A DNA stretch of 64,000 bases from Zygnema circumcarinatum (Eukaryota > Streptophyta > Zygnematophyceae > Zygnematales > Zygnemataceae): NCBI GenBank assembly GCA_037447605.1, contig CM074808.1:3971467-4035466 (forward strand). Reading direction: 5' to 3'. The position numbers and the translations under genes are program-made. Position 1 is the stretch's first letter, and each line of letters starts with the position of its first letter. Shown here one piece after another: positions 1 through 20,786 of this stretch. The notes below the pieces were generated by a model, which worked only from the letters and a program-made list of their open reading frames with translations, ran no database searches and was not told where the DNA came from.

Positions 1-1545
1 GGGAGGGGGAGGGTTGGGAGGGGGTGGAGAAGGTGGGGGACGAGGAGAGGGAGGGGGGGGCGAAGGAGGAGGAGAGGGAGGTGGGCGAGGAGGGGGGGAA
101 GGAGGGGGAGAAGGGGGAGGAGTGGGAGGAGGGCGAGGAGGAGGGGAACGAGGGGGAGATGGAGGAGGAGATGGGGGAGGAGGAGAAGGGGAAGGAGAAG
201 AACGGGAGGGAGGGGGAGAGGTCGGTGGAGGAGATGAAGGGGATCTATCAGGTGGAGGTGAAACCTCTCTCACATCGAGCGAAAGGCCCTGCAGAGTTTG
301 TATGCGCTGCGTCTGCCCTAAAATTTCCCTGCCATGGCGCTCCTGCCTCACAGATGCAGATCCAATAGAGAAGAGGAGGAGAGAGAGAAAGAGAGAGAGA
401 GAGAATGAAGCCATGGCTGCGAGTGCAGAAGCTGCCTCCTCCTCCCCTCTGTCTCTCTCACTTGCGGAAAAGCGAAGGTGAAAAGCGAAGGTTCAAAGCG
501 ATATGGCCTGCGGTTACGCCGAGGTCGGCGCAGCGCTTCGCTTCGTGGCCGGCGTCCCCTACGCATGGTTCTATTGTCCATAATCGTCCTCTACACATAA
601 TACATCGTCCGCCCGTTGGTGTACTCAATTTTTTTTTCTAGAAAGGGAGTACGGTAGACGCGTGGAAAATCCGATTCCGCCACGTGCCGTGCTCTCGAAG
701 GCCTCGTATTTACAGCCAATGAAAACACGCCACATGGTAACAAAAAGTCGGTAATGTCGGTACCGGCCGGTTGAGGGCGAAAGCGACGCCGGGACTTGAC
801 CGGACATTTGGACGATACTCGAAATTTGGCGAAGGAATTCTCTGGAATAAATTACAGCAAGGAACAAGTTCTTTGGAGATCCCGTCAGTTGTTTGAAATT
901 TCACTGACGATGGAACTGGCACATAGAACCGTTTCACGTTGCCACCACGTAGGCTGTCCCGTGCTGAGTCAGCATAAAACTGTTTTTGTCTGTTTCTGCG
1001 GAATCTGTACGGTTCGTACAATGCTTCTAGAAAGTCGCCACTTTTGGTGTCGGTGCGGTACACATGAGCGGTAAGAACCATTCAGGGTTTGCCACGTATA
1101 ACATTGTACACGTGGCAGTCCAGAATTGGCTGGCCGGATCCCCTCGTGCCAAAGTTTGGTCCCCTGTGGGCGGCATTGTACTTTATTTTGTGTACGGACG
1201 AAGGTACCGAGTTCGAACCTCGGGAAGCGCACCTTCTGCACCACTCTAGATATTTCAGGAAGGGGGGAGGCGTGTGAAGGGTGAGGCCACCATAGTCGAC
1301 GTTGACGGCCTTCTTTAAGCTCGTCTTACACAAAATTTTTGGCCGTTACATTGAGTAGATAGATACATTACATCTTACTGTATTTTATAGAGGAAAGATT
1401 TCTCTTTTTTTCGTTTTTTTCTATTCTAATTTTGGAGTCTCTTGAGCTGCAACCGCATTTTAGGGTTTGCAAGCCTTTGATAAAGCTTGTATTAGGTTTA
1501 GGGTGTTGGAAGGCCGAGGGAGGGAGAGATTGAAGGACGGTGGCC
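1..1545. other. GA-rich and unassigned sequence upstream of PTOX
   Basis: The first 240 bases are an almost pure G/A tract on the plus strand, and the long Gly/Glu ORFs there are products of that composition. From about 600 to 1340 the composition is normal, but I found no run of coding exons with matching phases. A tRNA-type B-box-like string lies near 1206-1222. The last ~200 bases are AT-rich and should include the 5' untranslated region and promoter of the PTOX gene that starts at 1546; no convincing TATA box was seen. Confidence 0.4.
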
Positions 1546-6264
<4,719 letters not shown>

Positions 6265-6269
<5 letters not shown>

Positions 6270-6296
6270 CTTGACTTGACTTGACTTGACTTGACG
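6265..6296 (+). repeat. TTGAC pentanucleotide tandem repeat at the PTOX stop codon
   Basis: Five head-to-tail copies of CTTGA/TTGAC begin at the TGA stop of PTOX and run into the 3' untranslated region. Each unit contains the TTGAC core bound by plant WRKY factors; any regulatory role is a guess. Confidence 0.85.
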
Positions 6297-6774
6297 GGAG
6301 GGATCTGACTTGAGTTGGTTTGTGTAAGAAGTCTGCTTCAAATCGGCTGCTGAAAGGGCTCCAGCTTTGGTCACGGGTTCAGCGTTCCTCTCTGTGCTTG
6401 TATATAAGTGTAAGTTCGTGTTCTATGCAGTTCCAGTTCCAGTTTCGAGAGCAGTTAGTTTCAGTTCAGTTTGTAAGTTTTGGCGTTATTCTTTATTTTT
6501 TGTAAAGCAATGTCTGGTGATGTAGTACCAACCGCCCATATTCGCACGTTTTGTTTGGTTTGTAAAAGGAGTGAAGACGTATAAGGAGCGTTTTAGTGTG
6601 TTCCTAGCGTGGAATTACTTTGGTATAACTTGTGAGTCATGTGCAATAAAAAATTACAAGAACTTTTATGTAAAATTTTGCTTCCTCCCAATAGTGGAGT
6701 TTCTAAGTGTGCGCCCAACCAGAGTTCAGATGTTTGGAGCCCTTTCGGTTGTGCTTGATTTCAGGGTGCAGAAG

Positions 6775-6848
<74 letters not shown>

Positions 6849-7234
6849 GCTCACCACGACAAAGAAGCAAAGCGTACATCTGTGTGGGCTCCTCAATACT
6901 GCAGTCGGCACTGGGGCCAGTTGAGAGGTGATTCCGTTGGCAATCCAAAACGCAAAACTTCCGTCACATGACGAATCAGTCAACTGATGACAACCCTAAT
7001 TAATTGAAAATGAAATTTTGGCAAAATTGTATCTTTCTGGCCTATGTCGCTAAAGCTAGAGGTAAAAAAACAAAACAAAAAACTCGAGTGTTGTTCTACT
7101 ATAATCAAATTGAAAGAGGAGCTTTGAAATCCAAGTCGATGAAACCCTAATGAAGAAAATCTCTCTCCCTCCCCTCCCCTCTCTCTCTCTCTCCCTCTCT
7201 CTCTCTCTCCCTCTCTTTTTTCTCTCTCTGCCTT
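6270..7234. other. Convergent spacer between PTOX and the PSB33-like gene
   Basis: This spacer holds the 3' ends of two convergent genes. AT-rich sequence around 6480-6670, including a GCAATAAAAAA string near 6641, is a plausible PTOX polyadenylation region. A hexanucleotide repeat and a CT tract near 7160-7230 fill the rest. No coding exon was seen. Confidence 0.5.
6777..6849. repeat. (ATGCCC)n hexanucleotide repeat, about 12 copies
   Basis: About twelve near-perfect copies of ATGCCC lie in the spacer between PTOX and the PSB33-like gene. Because the unit is six bases long, all six frames stay open through it (Met-Pro, Cys-Pro, His-Ala, Trp-Ala, Gly-His and so on), which explains the overlapping ORFs there. 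I see no flanking exon that would make it coding. Confidence 0.93.
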
Positions 7235-8885
7235 CTACTTCAAGGAAACATAAACGTACCCTCCTTCCGAGCGAGTAGCGGAATATACCTGCCCACACGA
7301 AAATATAATTAGCAAAAAAGAATTCCCAAAAAAACAAAACTAAAAAGAAACTAAACCCAATACCGATGTCTCTTTCAAAATATTAAAAACAAAACTCTAG
7401 ATGAAATTCCTCAAGGTTTTAGGAGAGCACCTTCATCTTCTCCCGGTCGGCGTTCTCTTTCAAGGCTCCAATAAAGAAAGTAAGCGGCCCTTTTTTCGGA
7501 CACCACTCGACCACCGCTCCGTCAAGAAGAGAGAATTCGGAGCGGCAGAGAGGGCACTCGAAAGTTGGAACCTTTGCACTATCCTCTTTTACCTGCATAC
7601 CCAAAGTAAAAAATTACCAAAGAACAAGGGGGAGGGGGGCTGTGAGAGGGGTTGTAAAACGCATCAGTAGAATCATCCAAAAAGACTGGAACGGAAAGGA
7701 GCCATGGATTGGATCCAACTGAAGCGTCTTCCTCTCCAAACCTCTTTTTCTTCTTCTAACCTCTCCAACCCTATCGCTTTCCAGCTCACTTTCTCTCCAC
7801 TTTCCCATCCTCCCCTTCTCCTCAACTGGCTCTCCCTCTCATTATTTCCCTCTCTCTCCCCTCCGCATACATTCTGATTCAGAGAGGAAATTCAGGGTTA
7901 ACCTTTCCTTCGATAAGCGGAAAACTGCACGCTGGGCAGTTTGCGTCGACAGCCAACAACATTTCTGATAAATTCACTACGACGTATCTGCACCGAAAAT
8001 AAAATAAAACTTAACAAAATCATTAGTTTAAAAAAAAAACACGTTTAACGACATAGGCCTCCTCCCTGCCCCCCCTTCCTCGTCCCCCTCCTCCTATTTA
8101 AACAGAAAACCCTTCAAAATTGTAAGAAGAAGAATTCAAATGGCTTTCCTTAGGGCCGCTCACCCCTTGCCATTCACTATGGCCGCCTTATTCTTTCCTT
8201 CTTCTAGCGAGTCCGTCGGGAATACCTGCACATGCACACCATTTGGAAACCAAGTACTCTTGATGCTCTGAAATAGTCCCTCCCACTCACACAAAGCAAC
8301 GTTCCTTTAACCCCATAACCCTGAATCTTCAAACCCTAAAATGTAAAGGTCACCTCACCTGCGTCCAGCCCTTGAGATCCTTCTCTGCCGTCAGCCCACT
8401 CTCCTTCCCTCTCTTGCCTGCCGCTCCAAACCCTCCCTGCCTCCCTGTCGCACATTTTGGGCCCTCGAAGTTTCTCCTTAATTCCCTCTCACCCTTCTCT
8501 CTCCTCTCCCACAACACCTCCTTCGGAAGCCCCGCAGAGCGCAGAGCTGAGTGGGAGCTCGACGAGGCTGCGGGCACATTGAAGCGTTCAAAGGGAAGAC
8601 TCTGGAGAGGAAATGAAAGGGTTTGAGCAGTGAGAAGAATGTCAGGAGGCGCGACAAGTTATAGAATGTAAATTGTAGAAAATGTGCGCACATGCGCCAT
8701 GTCTGTAGAAGAATGAATCAGTGAAGTTGCAAAGGTAGGGGACAGAGTGAGGAGAGAGCGAGAGAGAGAGTGTGACAGAACGACGAAAGGTGAAAGTGAG
8801 AGGAGAAGGTGCAGGAGACAGGCGGCACCTTGCGTGCATTGCAGCAAGCGAGAAGGCCCCGACAAGCGACCTCCGCTGTAGCCAT
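7235..8885 (-). CDS. PSB33: PSB33/TEF5-like Rieske-fold thylakoid protein
   Basis: Six exons in phase: 8885-8829, 8601-8359, 8267-8164, 7987-7903, 7592-7431, 7288-7235, giving 234 residues. The first 19-residue exon plus the start of exon 2 resemble a plastid transit peptide. The C-terminal half carries two cysteine pairs, NCPACSFPLIEGK and then FECPLCRSEFSLLDG, followed by WCPKKGPL and a final GGYVYVSLK. This is the pattern I recall for PSB33 (Arabidopsis) and TEF5 (Chlamydomonas), a photosystem II-associated protein with a Rieske-type fold. The His ligands of a true 2Fe-2S Rieske cluster (CxH...CxxH) are absent; both sites are CxxC. The family call rests on memory of the motif. The exon chain is strong, the name moderate. 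Start codon: ATG at 8885. Confidence 0.72.
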
Positions 8886-8975
8886 GGCGGCCCCTCCCCT
8901 GAGGAAGGGAGGTTGGGACAGTATGGGAATAGATATGTTTGGAATAATTATATGCGTCTCACAACTAACAACACA

Positions 8976-9049
8976 TCCGTTGTCGTCCAGCCTGGTTAGG
9001 ATACCTGGCTTTCACCCAGGCGACCCGGGTTCAAATCCCGGCAACGGAG
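8976..9049 (+). tRNA. trnE-UUC: tRNA-Glu (anticodon UUC)
   Basis: A complete cloverleaf is visible. Acceptor TCCGTTG (8976-8982) pairs with CAACGGA (9042-9048), with G9049 as discriminator. The anticodon stem CCTGG/CCAGG (9004-9008 with 9016-9020) encloses loop CTTTCAC with anticodon TTC at 9011-9013. The T-arm is CCGGGTTCAAATCCCGG and serves as the B box. The sequence matches the eukaryotic nuclear tRNA-Glu consensus, has no intron and no encoded CCA. A T6 run at 9087-9092 is the likely Pol III terminator. Confidence 0.95.
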
Positions 9050-9086
9050 CACTTTTGCATCTCATAGCAATTTGCTCAATGTAGTC

Positions 9087-9092
9087 TTTTTT
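9087..9092 (+). terminator. Pol III terminator of tRNA-Glu
   Basis: A run of six T residues lies about 38 bases after the tRNA. It directly abuts the left end of the inverted-repeat element that starts at 9093. Confidence 0.6.
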
Positions 9093-9762
9093 AAGGAGAA
9101 TGATAATCCCCCCCTCCCATTTGAATATCCCGCCCCTGGAAATCTTTTTTGAGCGACAAAAATATGTCAGGGCCTGCCCGAATACGCTCGGAGTAGAAGA
9201 TCCGTCCGGCTCGCACTTGCGAGTGAGCGCGTCCCTCTGCCCGAGATCTCCGCAAAACTATGAGCTGGACCTGCCAGCCTGTGGAAAACTGGAAGCCAAT
9301 CACTATATGCCACGTGTCATTTTGTATGATGTAGCAAATTATGATTGGTCAGGCTCTAAATGTACGGTATTTCGCCTTTCCTCGAAGCTGCAACTGTACT
9401 GTACTGTTACTGTTTGTAACGAGCTGGATTCGGTTACCAATATCCGTACGGACGCATCCAGGCGCCGCCCGCGTGCCGTCCGCGATCTTACCGTCCGACC
9501 GTCATATTTGTACACGTGGGCGCGTGCCATTCGCTGGAACCGAGCCCAGCTGCAGATCGAACGGTTGTCGTGGTGCGACTGCGAAAGAATCGACAGCGGA
9601 TGTTGAAAGCTCGTGTGAAGATGGACAATCGGGAACGATCTCGTGGCGGACGAATCTTCCGCTCCGAGCGGATTTGGACAGGCCCTAACATATTTTTGTC
9701 GCTCAAAAAAAATTTCAGGGGGGAGGGTATCCAAAATGGGGGACGGGTTATCATTCTCCTTT
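9093..9762. mobile_element. Non-autonomous inverted-repeat (MITE-like) DNA element
   Basis: The ends are imperfect inverted repeats of about 110 bases. The left end reads AAGGAGAATGATAATCC inward, and later TTTTTTGAGCGACAAAAATAT and CTCGGAG. The reverse complement of the right end has the same order: AAGGAGAATGATAACCC, TTTTTTTGAGCGACAAAAATAT, CTCGGAG. The repeats span roughly 9093-9208 and 9645-9762. The ~435-base core has no transposase-like ORF, so the element looks non-autonomous. I could not identify a clear target-site duplication (left flank T-rich, right flank CGTTTTACC), so the superfamily is unknown. It sits immediately after the tRNA terminator. Confidence 0.82.
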
Positions 9763-9898
9763 CGTTTTACCTTTTTGTGTACGCGCGCAGCAAACCTTTT
9801 GAACATCTGCGCCTTCCCTTTTGAACTTGATCGGTTTTTCGGCGACCTTCGCGGCTGCGTCGATTGTTGAGCCGAGGCGTAGCTTTTTGCTCCTAGCT

Positions 9899-10009
9899 GT
9901 TTTCTTTTGTCCTTAGGTCCTTTGTGATCAGTTCCTCGTGGTTCCCCATGGTGCTGGTTTTGGCCATGTACGTTTGATGGCATCATCGCCATCGTGAGAT
10001 CAATGCCAC
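9899..10009 (-). repeat. Dispersed ~100-base repeat, copy 1, with conserved basic reading frame
   Basis: Read on the minus strand, this copy encodes GIDLTMAMMPSNVHGQ and then NQHHGEPRGTDHKGPKD. Close copies lie at 16071-16165 (plus strand) and 50521-50624 (minus strand). Here the frame continues into a basic extension but then enters the inverted-repeat element at 9762, so the long ORF 9339-10043 is composite. The first two copies differ by whole-codon gaps and several synonymous changes. It may be the start of an undescribed transposon protein, a decayed gene family, or a plain repeat. Confidence 0.75.
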
Positions 10010-10860
10010 TTCCTTTGCATTGTTTTAAAGTGAAAAGTGTCAACTCTGATGAAGTCCCTTCATGAGTATCTGCCGGGACGTATGAAAATTAGCCTTTTTC
10101 TACAATGTAAAGTAATCTTAATAAAGCTCAGTTGCAGGTCTTCACATGTCGTCATGTACCGTACTTCTTTATGAATCGCTGTGTCCGCCAACGACATGCA
10201 TCACCTCGTGGTTCAAGCACCAATTCTAATGTCTCAACTGTCAGTGCTCCTTCCGAATGAACGAACAGCACATGCGCACCGCTTGTAGAGTACTGGGTAG
10301 AGGATAGCGGACAAAATGGATAACACAGTTGGAGAAAAAATGCTACATTCGGACAAATTAGATGGCACAAGGAAATGGTACAAAAGAGGGAGACTGAGGT
10401 CAAGTAATTCAACGATGCAACTAAGAACAACCACTAAGAACGTCTGCAGCACCGCCTAAGTAACTCTTAGTACGAGCTTCTGAACCCTCCCTCTTCCCCA
10501 CCCCTCCCTCACACATGAAAATCAAAGTAACGTTTCACTTCGATTCAACGATAATAATAAGAAACTAATGATAATAATAGTAATAATAAGGAAAAGACCG
10601 CAATCGCTTACAGTAAGAATCACTACCAATCCTGCAATGGTAAGATTCTCCCGCAATGGACATAGAAAGTTTATGATGGTGGACACTGCTATAATTCTCC
10701 TTAAATGTACAATGCAATGACACCTGAATCAAACATCAACACCGAGAGAGGGAAGGGCGAGAGGGGTGAGCAAGAGAGAGGAGGGAGGGGGGGAGGGGGG
10801 GAGGGGGGGAGGGGGGATGGGGGAGGGGAAGGAGACCTCCGTTCGGCCAACCCCTTGCCC
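10010..10860. other. Spacer downstream of the OSCA gene
   Basis: Mostly AT-rich sequence with a degenerate ATA/ATAATA tract near 10550-10590 and a G-rich GGGA tract at 10780-10820. It should contain the 3' untranslated region of the minus-strand channel gene. No coding exon was recognised. Confidence 0.4.
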
Positions 10861-17002
<6,142 letters not shown>

Positions 17003-17728
17003 TTGGCGCTCTCAAAGCTCTGCCTTTCAGAGCAGCAATGTTATTCTGCACATTGCATGCCATATCATTTTTCTTCTAATATCAGTATGAAATTCAATTT
17101 TGTGATGATCGGATGTAAGTGACATCTACCATGCTATTATTGTGTTTGTTGAGACAGGGAAAACTATTGTTCCTGTTAAATGTTTCCAAAATTTCAGTAT
17201 TCCTCCTTGGCATTTTCCTGGCAAACCAGCAAGCAGACAAGTGCAGCAGGACTGACCTGTAAATAGGGTTTTGTTCGGAGCAGTTGTTTTTGTATTACTT
17301 ATGATTATTTGTAACTATTCTCTTCAGCAAAAAGAAAGAGAAAAGAAAAGGATGAAGGAAACAGCAATATCTTGCTTCAGAAAAAAGTTAACCCTAAAAA
17401 GATAAAAAATCAGTTGCAGATACCCCTCATTTTTCCTTTTTCAAGTAACTGCAACCACGGCTTCCTTCCTGAGGCAGCCATGGCTGCTTGCAATGGTGAT
17501 CAAGGCCATCCGCGCAGATCTAGAGTGGATCCAAGCCATCCGCGTAGATTCAGTGTGAATCTCATCTAGATGCAGAGTGGATTTCATGCAGACTCAGAGT
17601 GGAATCTCATTCAGAGAGTGAATCTGGGCAAACCGAGCCAGGGCGAGATCTCAGCCATCACACAGATCCAGAGTGAATCGCATCCGCCCGTTTAGATCCC
17701 AAATAAATCTCAGCCATACGCTTAGATC
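17003..17728. other. Upstream region of OSCA with degenerate ~28-base tandem units
   Basis: 17003-17400 is AT-rich and should include the OSCA promoter and 5' untranslated region. From about 17500 to 17740, imperfect units built from CAGATC(C/T)AGAGTG(A/G)AT(C/T)TCA and CAGCCAT(C/A)CGC alternate at roughly 28-40 base spacing. No coding exon was recognised. Confidence 0.6.
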
Positions 17729-18181
17729 TTAGTGAATCTCAGACTCGTACAATTTAATCCATCCCCGAGTCCACCTGGACATTGGCCCCGTGGCTCCCTG
17801 AGCGCGCGATCCCAAGCCCGCCAAATCCACTTCTGCCAAAGTCGTCTTTAGGTTACCACGCGCCTCCGTAAAGACAAATTGGCCACTCAGACATTGCAAT
17901 ATGGATAGGCGTGCGAACAATGTTGAATTGGATGAATAGGCAAGGTCACCAACATCCTTCAGGAACAGACAATATGGGCATGAAACAACATGCAAGGGCA
18001 ACTCCATAGCTCCACAAAAGCTGTCTCGAGACTCTTCTGTGGCAAAATTTCTGGCAATTCCAAGTGGTTGTATGGAGTCAAAATTTGGGTCAAACAACGT
18101 CTGATACCCTTTATTAGACCCCATCCCGCTATCTCTCAAGAAGCCATCAAGTCCCTTGTGGTCCCAGCATTGCTGGTTCAC
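17729..18181 (-). other. Unrecognised 150-codon open frame
   Basis: An ORF of non-repetitive composition (Cys, Trp and Phe present) that lies directly downstream of the gene ending at 18197, on the same strand. It could be a 3' exon of that gene (an AG acceptor, GTGCAG, precedes it), a separate short gene, or chance. I could not find a donor of matching phase and recognise no motif in it. Confidence 0.25.
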
Positions 18182-18196
18182 TGAACTGCACCTCCC

Positions 18197-20786
18197 TTAG
18201 CCTCTCTCACTCTCTCTCCCTCTCTCCCTCTCTCCCTCTCTCCCTCTCTCCCTCTCTCCCTCTCTCCCCCCCCCCCCACACTCCTTGCTGAACTCGAAGC
18301 ACCTCCGTTTGCAGCTCTCGCCTCCTCCATCAGTTCCGTTCGCATGTCCTGCCTCATGAATGCAGCCACTCCCATTGGCCCCCCATGGATCCATCCTCTC
18401 CTTACGCAATTCACCGCCTACATCACCCTCGTGCTGGGCGACATCACACTCCCTACCGCGTTCGACATCATTTCCCAGAGGCCTGCCTCTCACGGGCTCT
18501 CTCTCTGCCATCCTAAGCTTCCCATCTCCGCCGGTCAATGCCTCCTCTGAACCAGTCACCATACCCTCATAATCCTCCATCGCTTCTCCCTCTCCCCCCT
18601 CTCTCCTGTCATCTCCCAAACCCTTCAATATGCCCATGCCATCTTCTAACAATCCTTCACTTGCCAGCTCCTCCTCAACCAGCACTCGGAGCGTCTCCTC
18701 CAAAGAACTTCCGCCGTCGGAATAACAAAGGCCCAGTCTCACCGCCATGACTTCATTTTCACTCACCCTTCTCACATCATCCTTCTCCTCCTCACTTTCA
18801 GTACGTTTAACCGCGACCTTTGCAAAAGATTTTGATTTCTTTGACCCTTTTAATGAGCCAGTTTTCACTCGACGCTCGTCTCTTCCCTCTCTCTCCTCGT
18901 TCCCTACTCCTTGCATGGCTTCATCTTCAAGACCATTTTCCTCCTTCACATCGCTTCCTTTCCCTCTCTCTTTGTCACCATTACTCAGGAAGTTTACTTC
19001 ACAACCCATTCCATAATCTCTTCTACGTCCAGCTTCACTTTCTTCCAAGTTATCAGATAACGCATTTACGTGTTCATGCGACAGATCATGTCCAAAGAGA
19101 ATTCCTTCTGATCGAAGTGATGAAGTCAAAGAAGCTGGTGGCCGCATATCACTGTTTGCTTTCACATCATTTGCAATGTGTTCCTTGAGTCCTTTTACTG
19201 TCATTAGTCCGATATTCACTGCATGGAAAAGCGCAACACAGACTGACTGAATTACCTCACCTGGAAACCATCCTGCATGCCGCCTATGTGGAGGAAGATC
19301 ATAGCGCAATCAAAAGAACAAAGATTTCTCTAAATTTGTAAAAAGCCTCAGAGCTGTACAGCCCGCTAATTATGCGACAATTCATCATAGTATTTCACTT
19401 GTGTAATGTTGGCCCAGCTCCACTCATAGTGAAATCTTTTTACTCACCCACAGCATCTCGATCCATGAGGGCAGGCAAGAATTTTCGAACGTGGGCCTCT
19501 GCCTCCTCATCTGCTTTCAAAGTTTCACACTCGAATGTGACATCAAGAGGTTCCGACAGCGAATTTGATGCTTCCCTGATGACGGATTCGTCCCATCTGC
19601 AAATAGAAACAAAAGACATTAAGATCAATTAGGGTAGATGAAGTGAAAAGAAGGGGGAAGGTAGAATGGGGAAGGGGGAAGGGGGAAGTGGGGAAGGGGA
19701 AGTGGGAAGAGGGGCAGGGGGGAGGGCGGGGAAGGGGAAGGGGAAGGGGGAAAGAGGGGGGAGCAGGGGGCGGGAAGGGGGATGGGGAGGGAAGGGTCGA
19801 CCGCGAGAGAGAGATGAATCGGTGCATTAGTGAGATTAGATTGAGACCAGAGAGCAATAGTTCGGTGCTGACGATGTTGGTTTCAAATGTTGGCAGCAAC
19901 TCTAACCCTTCCTTGAAATGGTGATGTTTAACATACCCATGAATATCACAAGCTGAAGTGATACGCGCAGCATCATTCCCACGCCTCTCCACAAGTGTTG
20001 TGTTCTCCTCATTCGCCTAACAATTTTGGGAGAATCATGACAGAGCACTTGAAGTCAATCACATTGCGTTTTCATATGGATAAAAGCGAAATTTACTAAC
20101 AAACGAGTTCACAACTCCTGGGTAAATGACAGTTTCTAGTGGCAAACCCTGAAGTCCTGTCTGTTTTTGAACAGCTTATTAAAATTGTATTAATGAAAAG
20201 CTGGTGGGAAGAACGTCAGAGGAAACTTCTAGATCTCATCTGTCAGAGATATAGTGATTTCGCAGAATCTCTGTAGATTTCACCAAAAAGAATTTCCGGT
20301 AATAAGCGCATAGCTCACCGCGAAGTCTATGATGGTGAGCGAAATGAGCCGGTAGTCCTCCCCGTGGCTACACTCTCTTTCACAATGCAGCTCTGAACAC
20401 ATGTTCTCCAAAATCCCATATTTTTTCTTTTAGGATTCAAATCTGCACGTGAACATCACGAAATTCTCTCTTGTAACGAAGTGGCCCATAAAGCTAAGGC
20501 ACGAAAAAAACAAGCCAGATTTGTTTAGTACGAAAAGTATGAAGCTCGGCGCTTTCCTTCTATCGCTCTACTCCCTACTCCCTCTCTCCGCCCATTCCCC
20601 CTCTTCTCTCTCACTCCCTCTCTATCCCGCCTCTCCTCCTCGCTCTTCTCACCCCCTCCCTCTCCCTTCCCTCCTCTCACCTCGACCCATTAGACCGAAG
20701 CACTTCCTCGTCCGCACATCGATGAAGTGCCCCGACAGGTTGCCAGATGGCAGCAGGGCGATGGCCGCCACCCCGGAGGCCTCCAT
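18197..20786 (-). CDS. Unrecognised protein: conserved-looking N-terminal domain plus acidic tail
   Basis: Five exons join in perfect phase: 20786-20681, 20392-20319, 20016-19937, 19596-19448, 19260-18197, giving 490 residues. The first ~150 residues look like a folded domain (motifs HFIDVRTRKCFGLMGREL, EDYRLISLTIIDFA, VTFECETLKADEEAE, HVRKFLPALMDRDAVGEVIQ). The rest is Glu/Lys/Gly-rich, contains SLKGSKKSKSF, a possible nuclear localisation patch, and ends in a (CTCCCT)n-derived Arg/Glu/Gly run that may be over-extended. I do not recognise the family and assign no function. A further 3' exon is possible. The five agreeing splice junctions make a real gene likely. Confidence 0.66.
18206..18281. 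repeat. (CTCCCT)n / CT low-complexity tract with poly-C
   Basis: Hexanucleotide CTCCCT units run into a ten-base C tract. The tract forms the last ~27 codons of the unrecognised gene on the minus strand, so the true C-terminus of that protein is uncertain. Confidence 0.9.

Noticed and set aside
14-481. Long Gly/Glu ORFs on the plus strand at the left edge
   Set aside because: They are produced by a G/A-rich low-complexity tract; all frames are open and no non-repetitive domain is present.
6571-6983. Five overlapping ORFs with Cys-Pro, His-Ala, Trp-Ala, Gly-His or Met-Pro repeats
   Set aside because: All are frames of one ATGCCC hexanucleotide repeat; no flanking coding sequence.
9339-10043. 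234-codon minus-strand ORF
   Set aside because: It fuses the dispersed repeat with part of the inverted-repeat element; only the repeat segment shows conservation.
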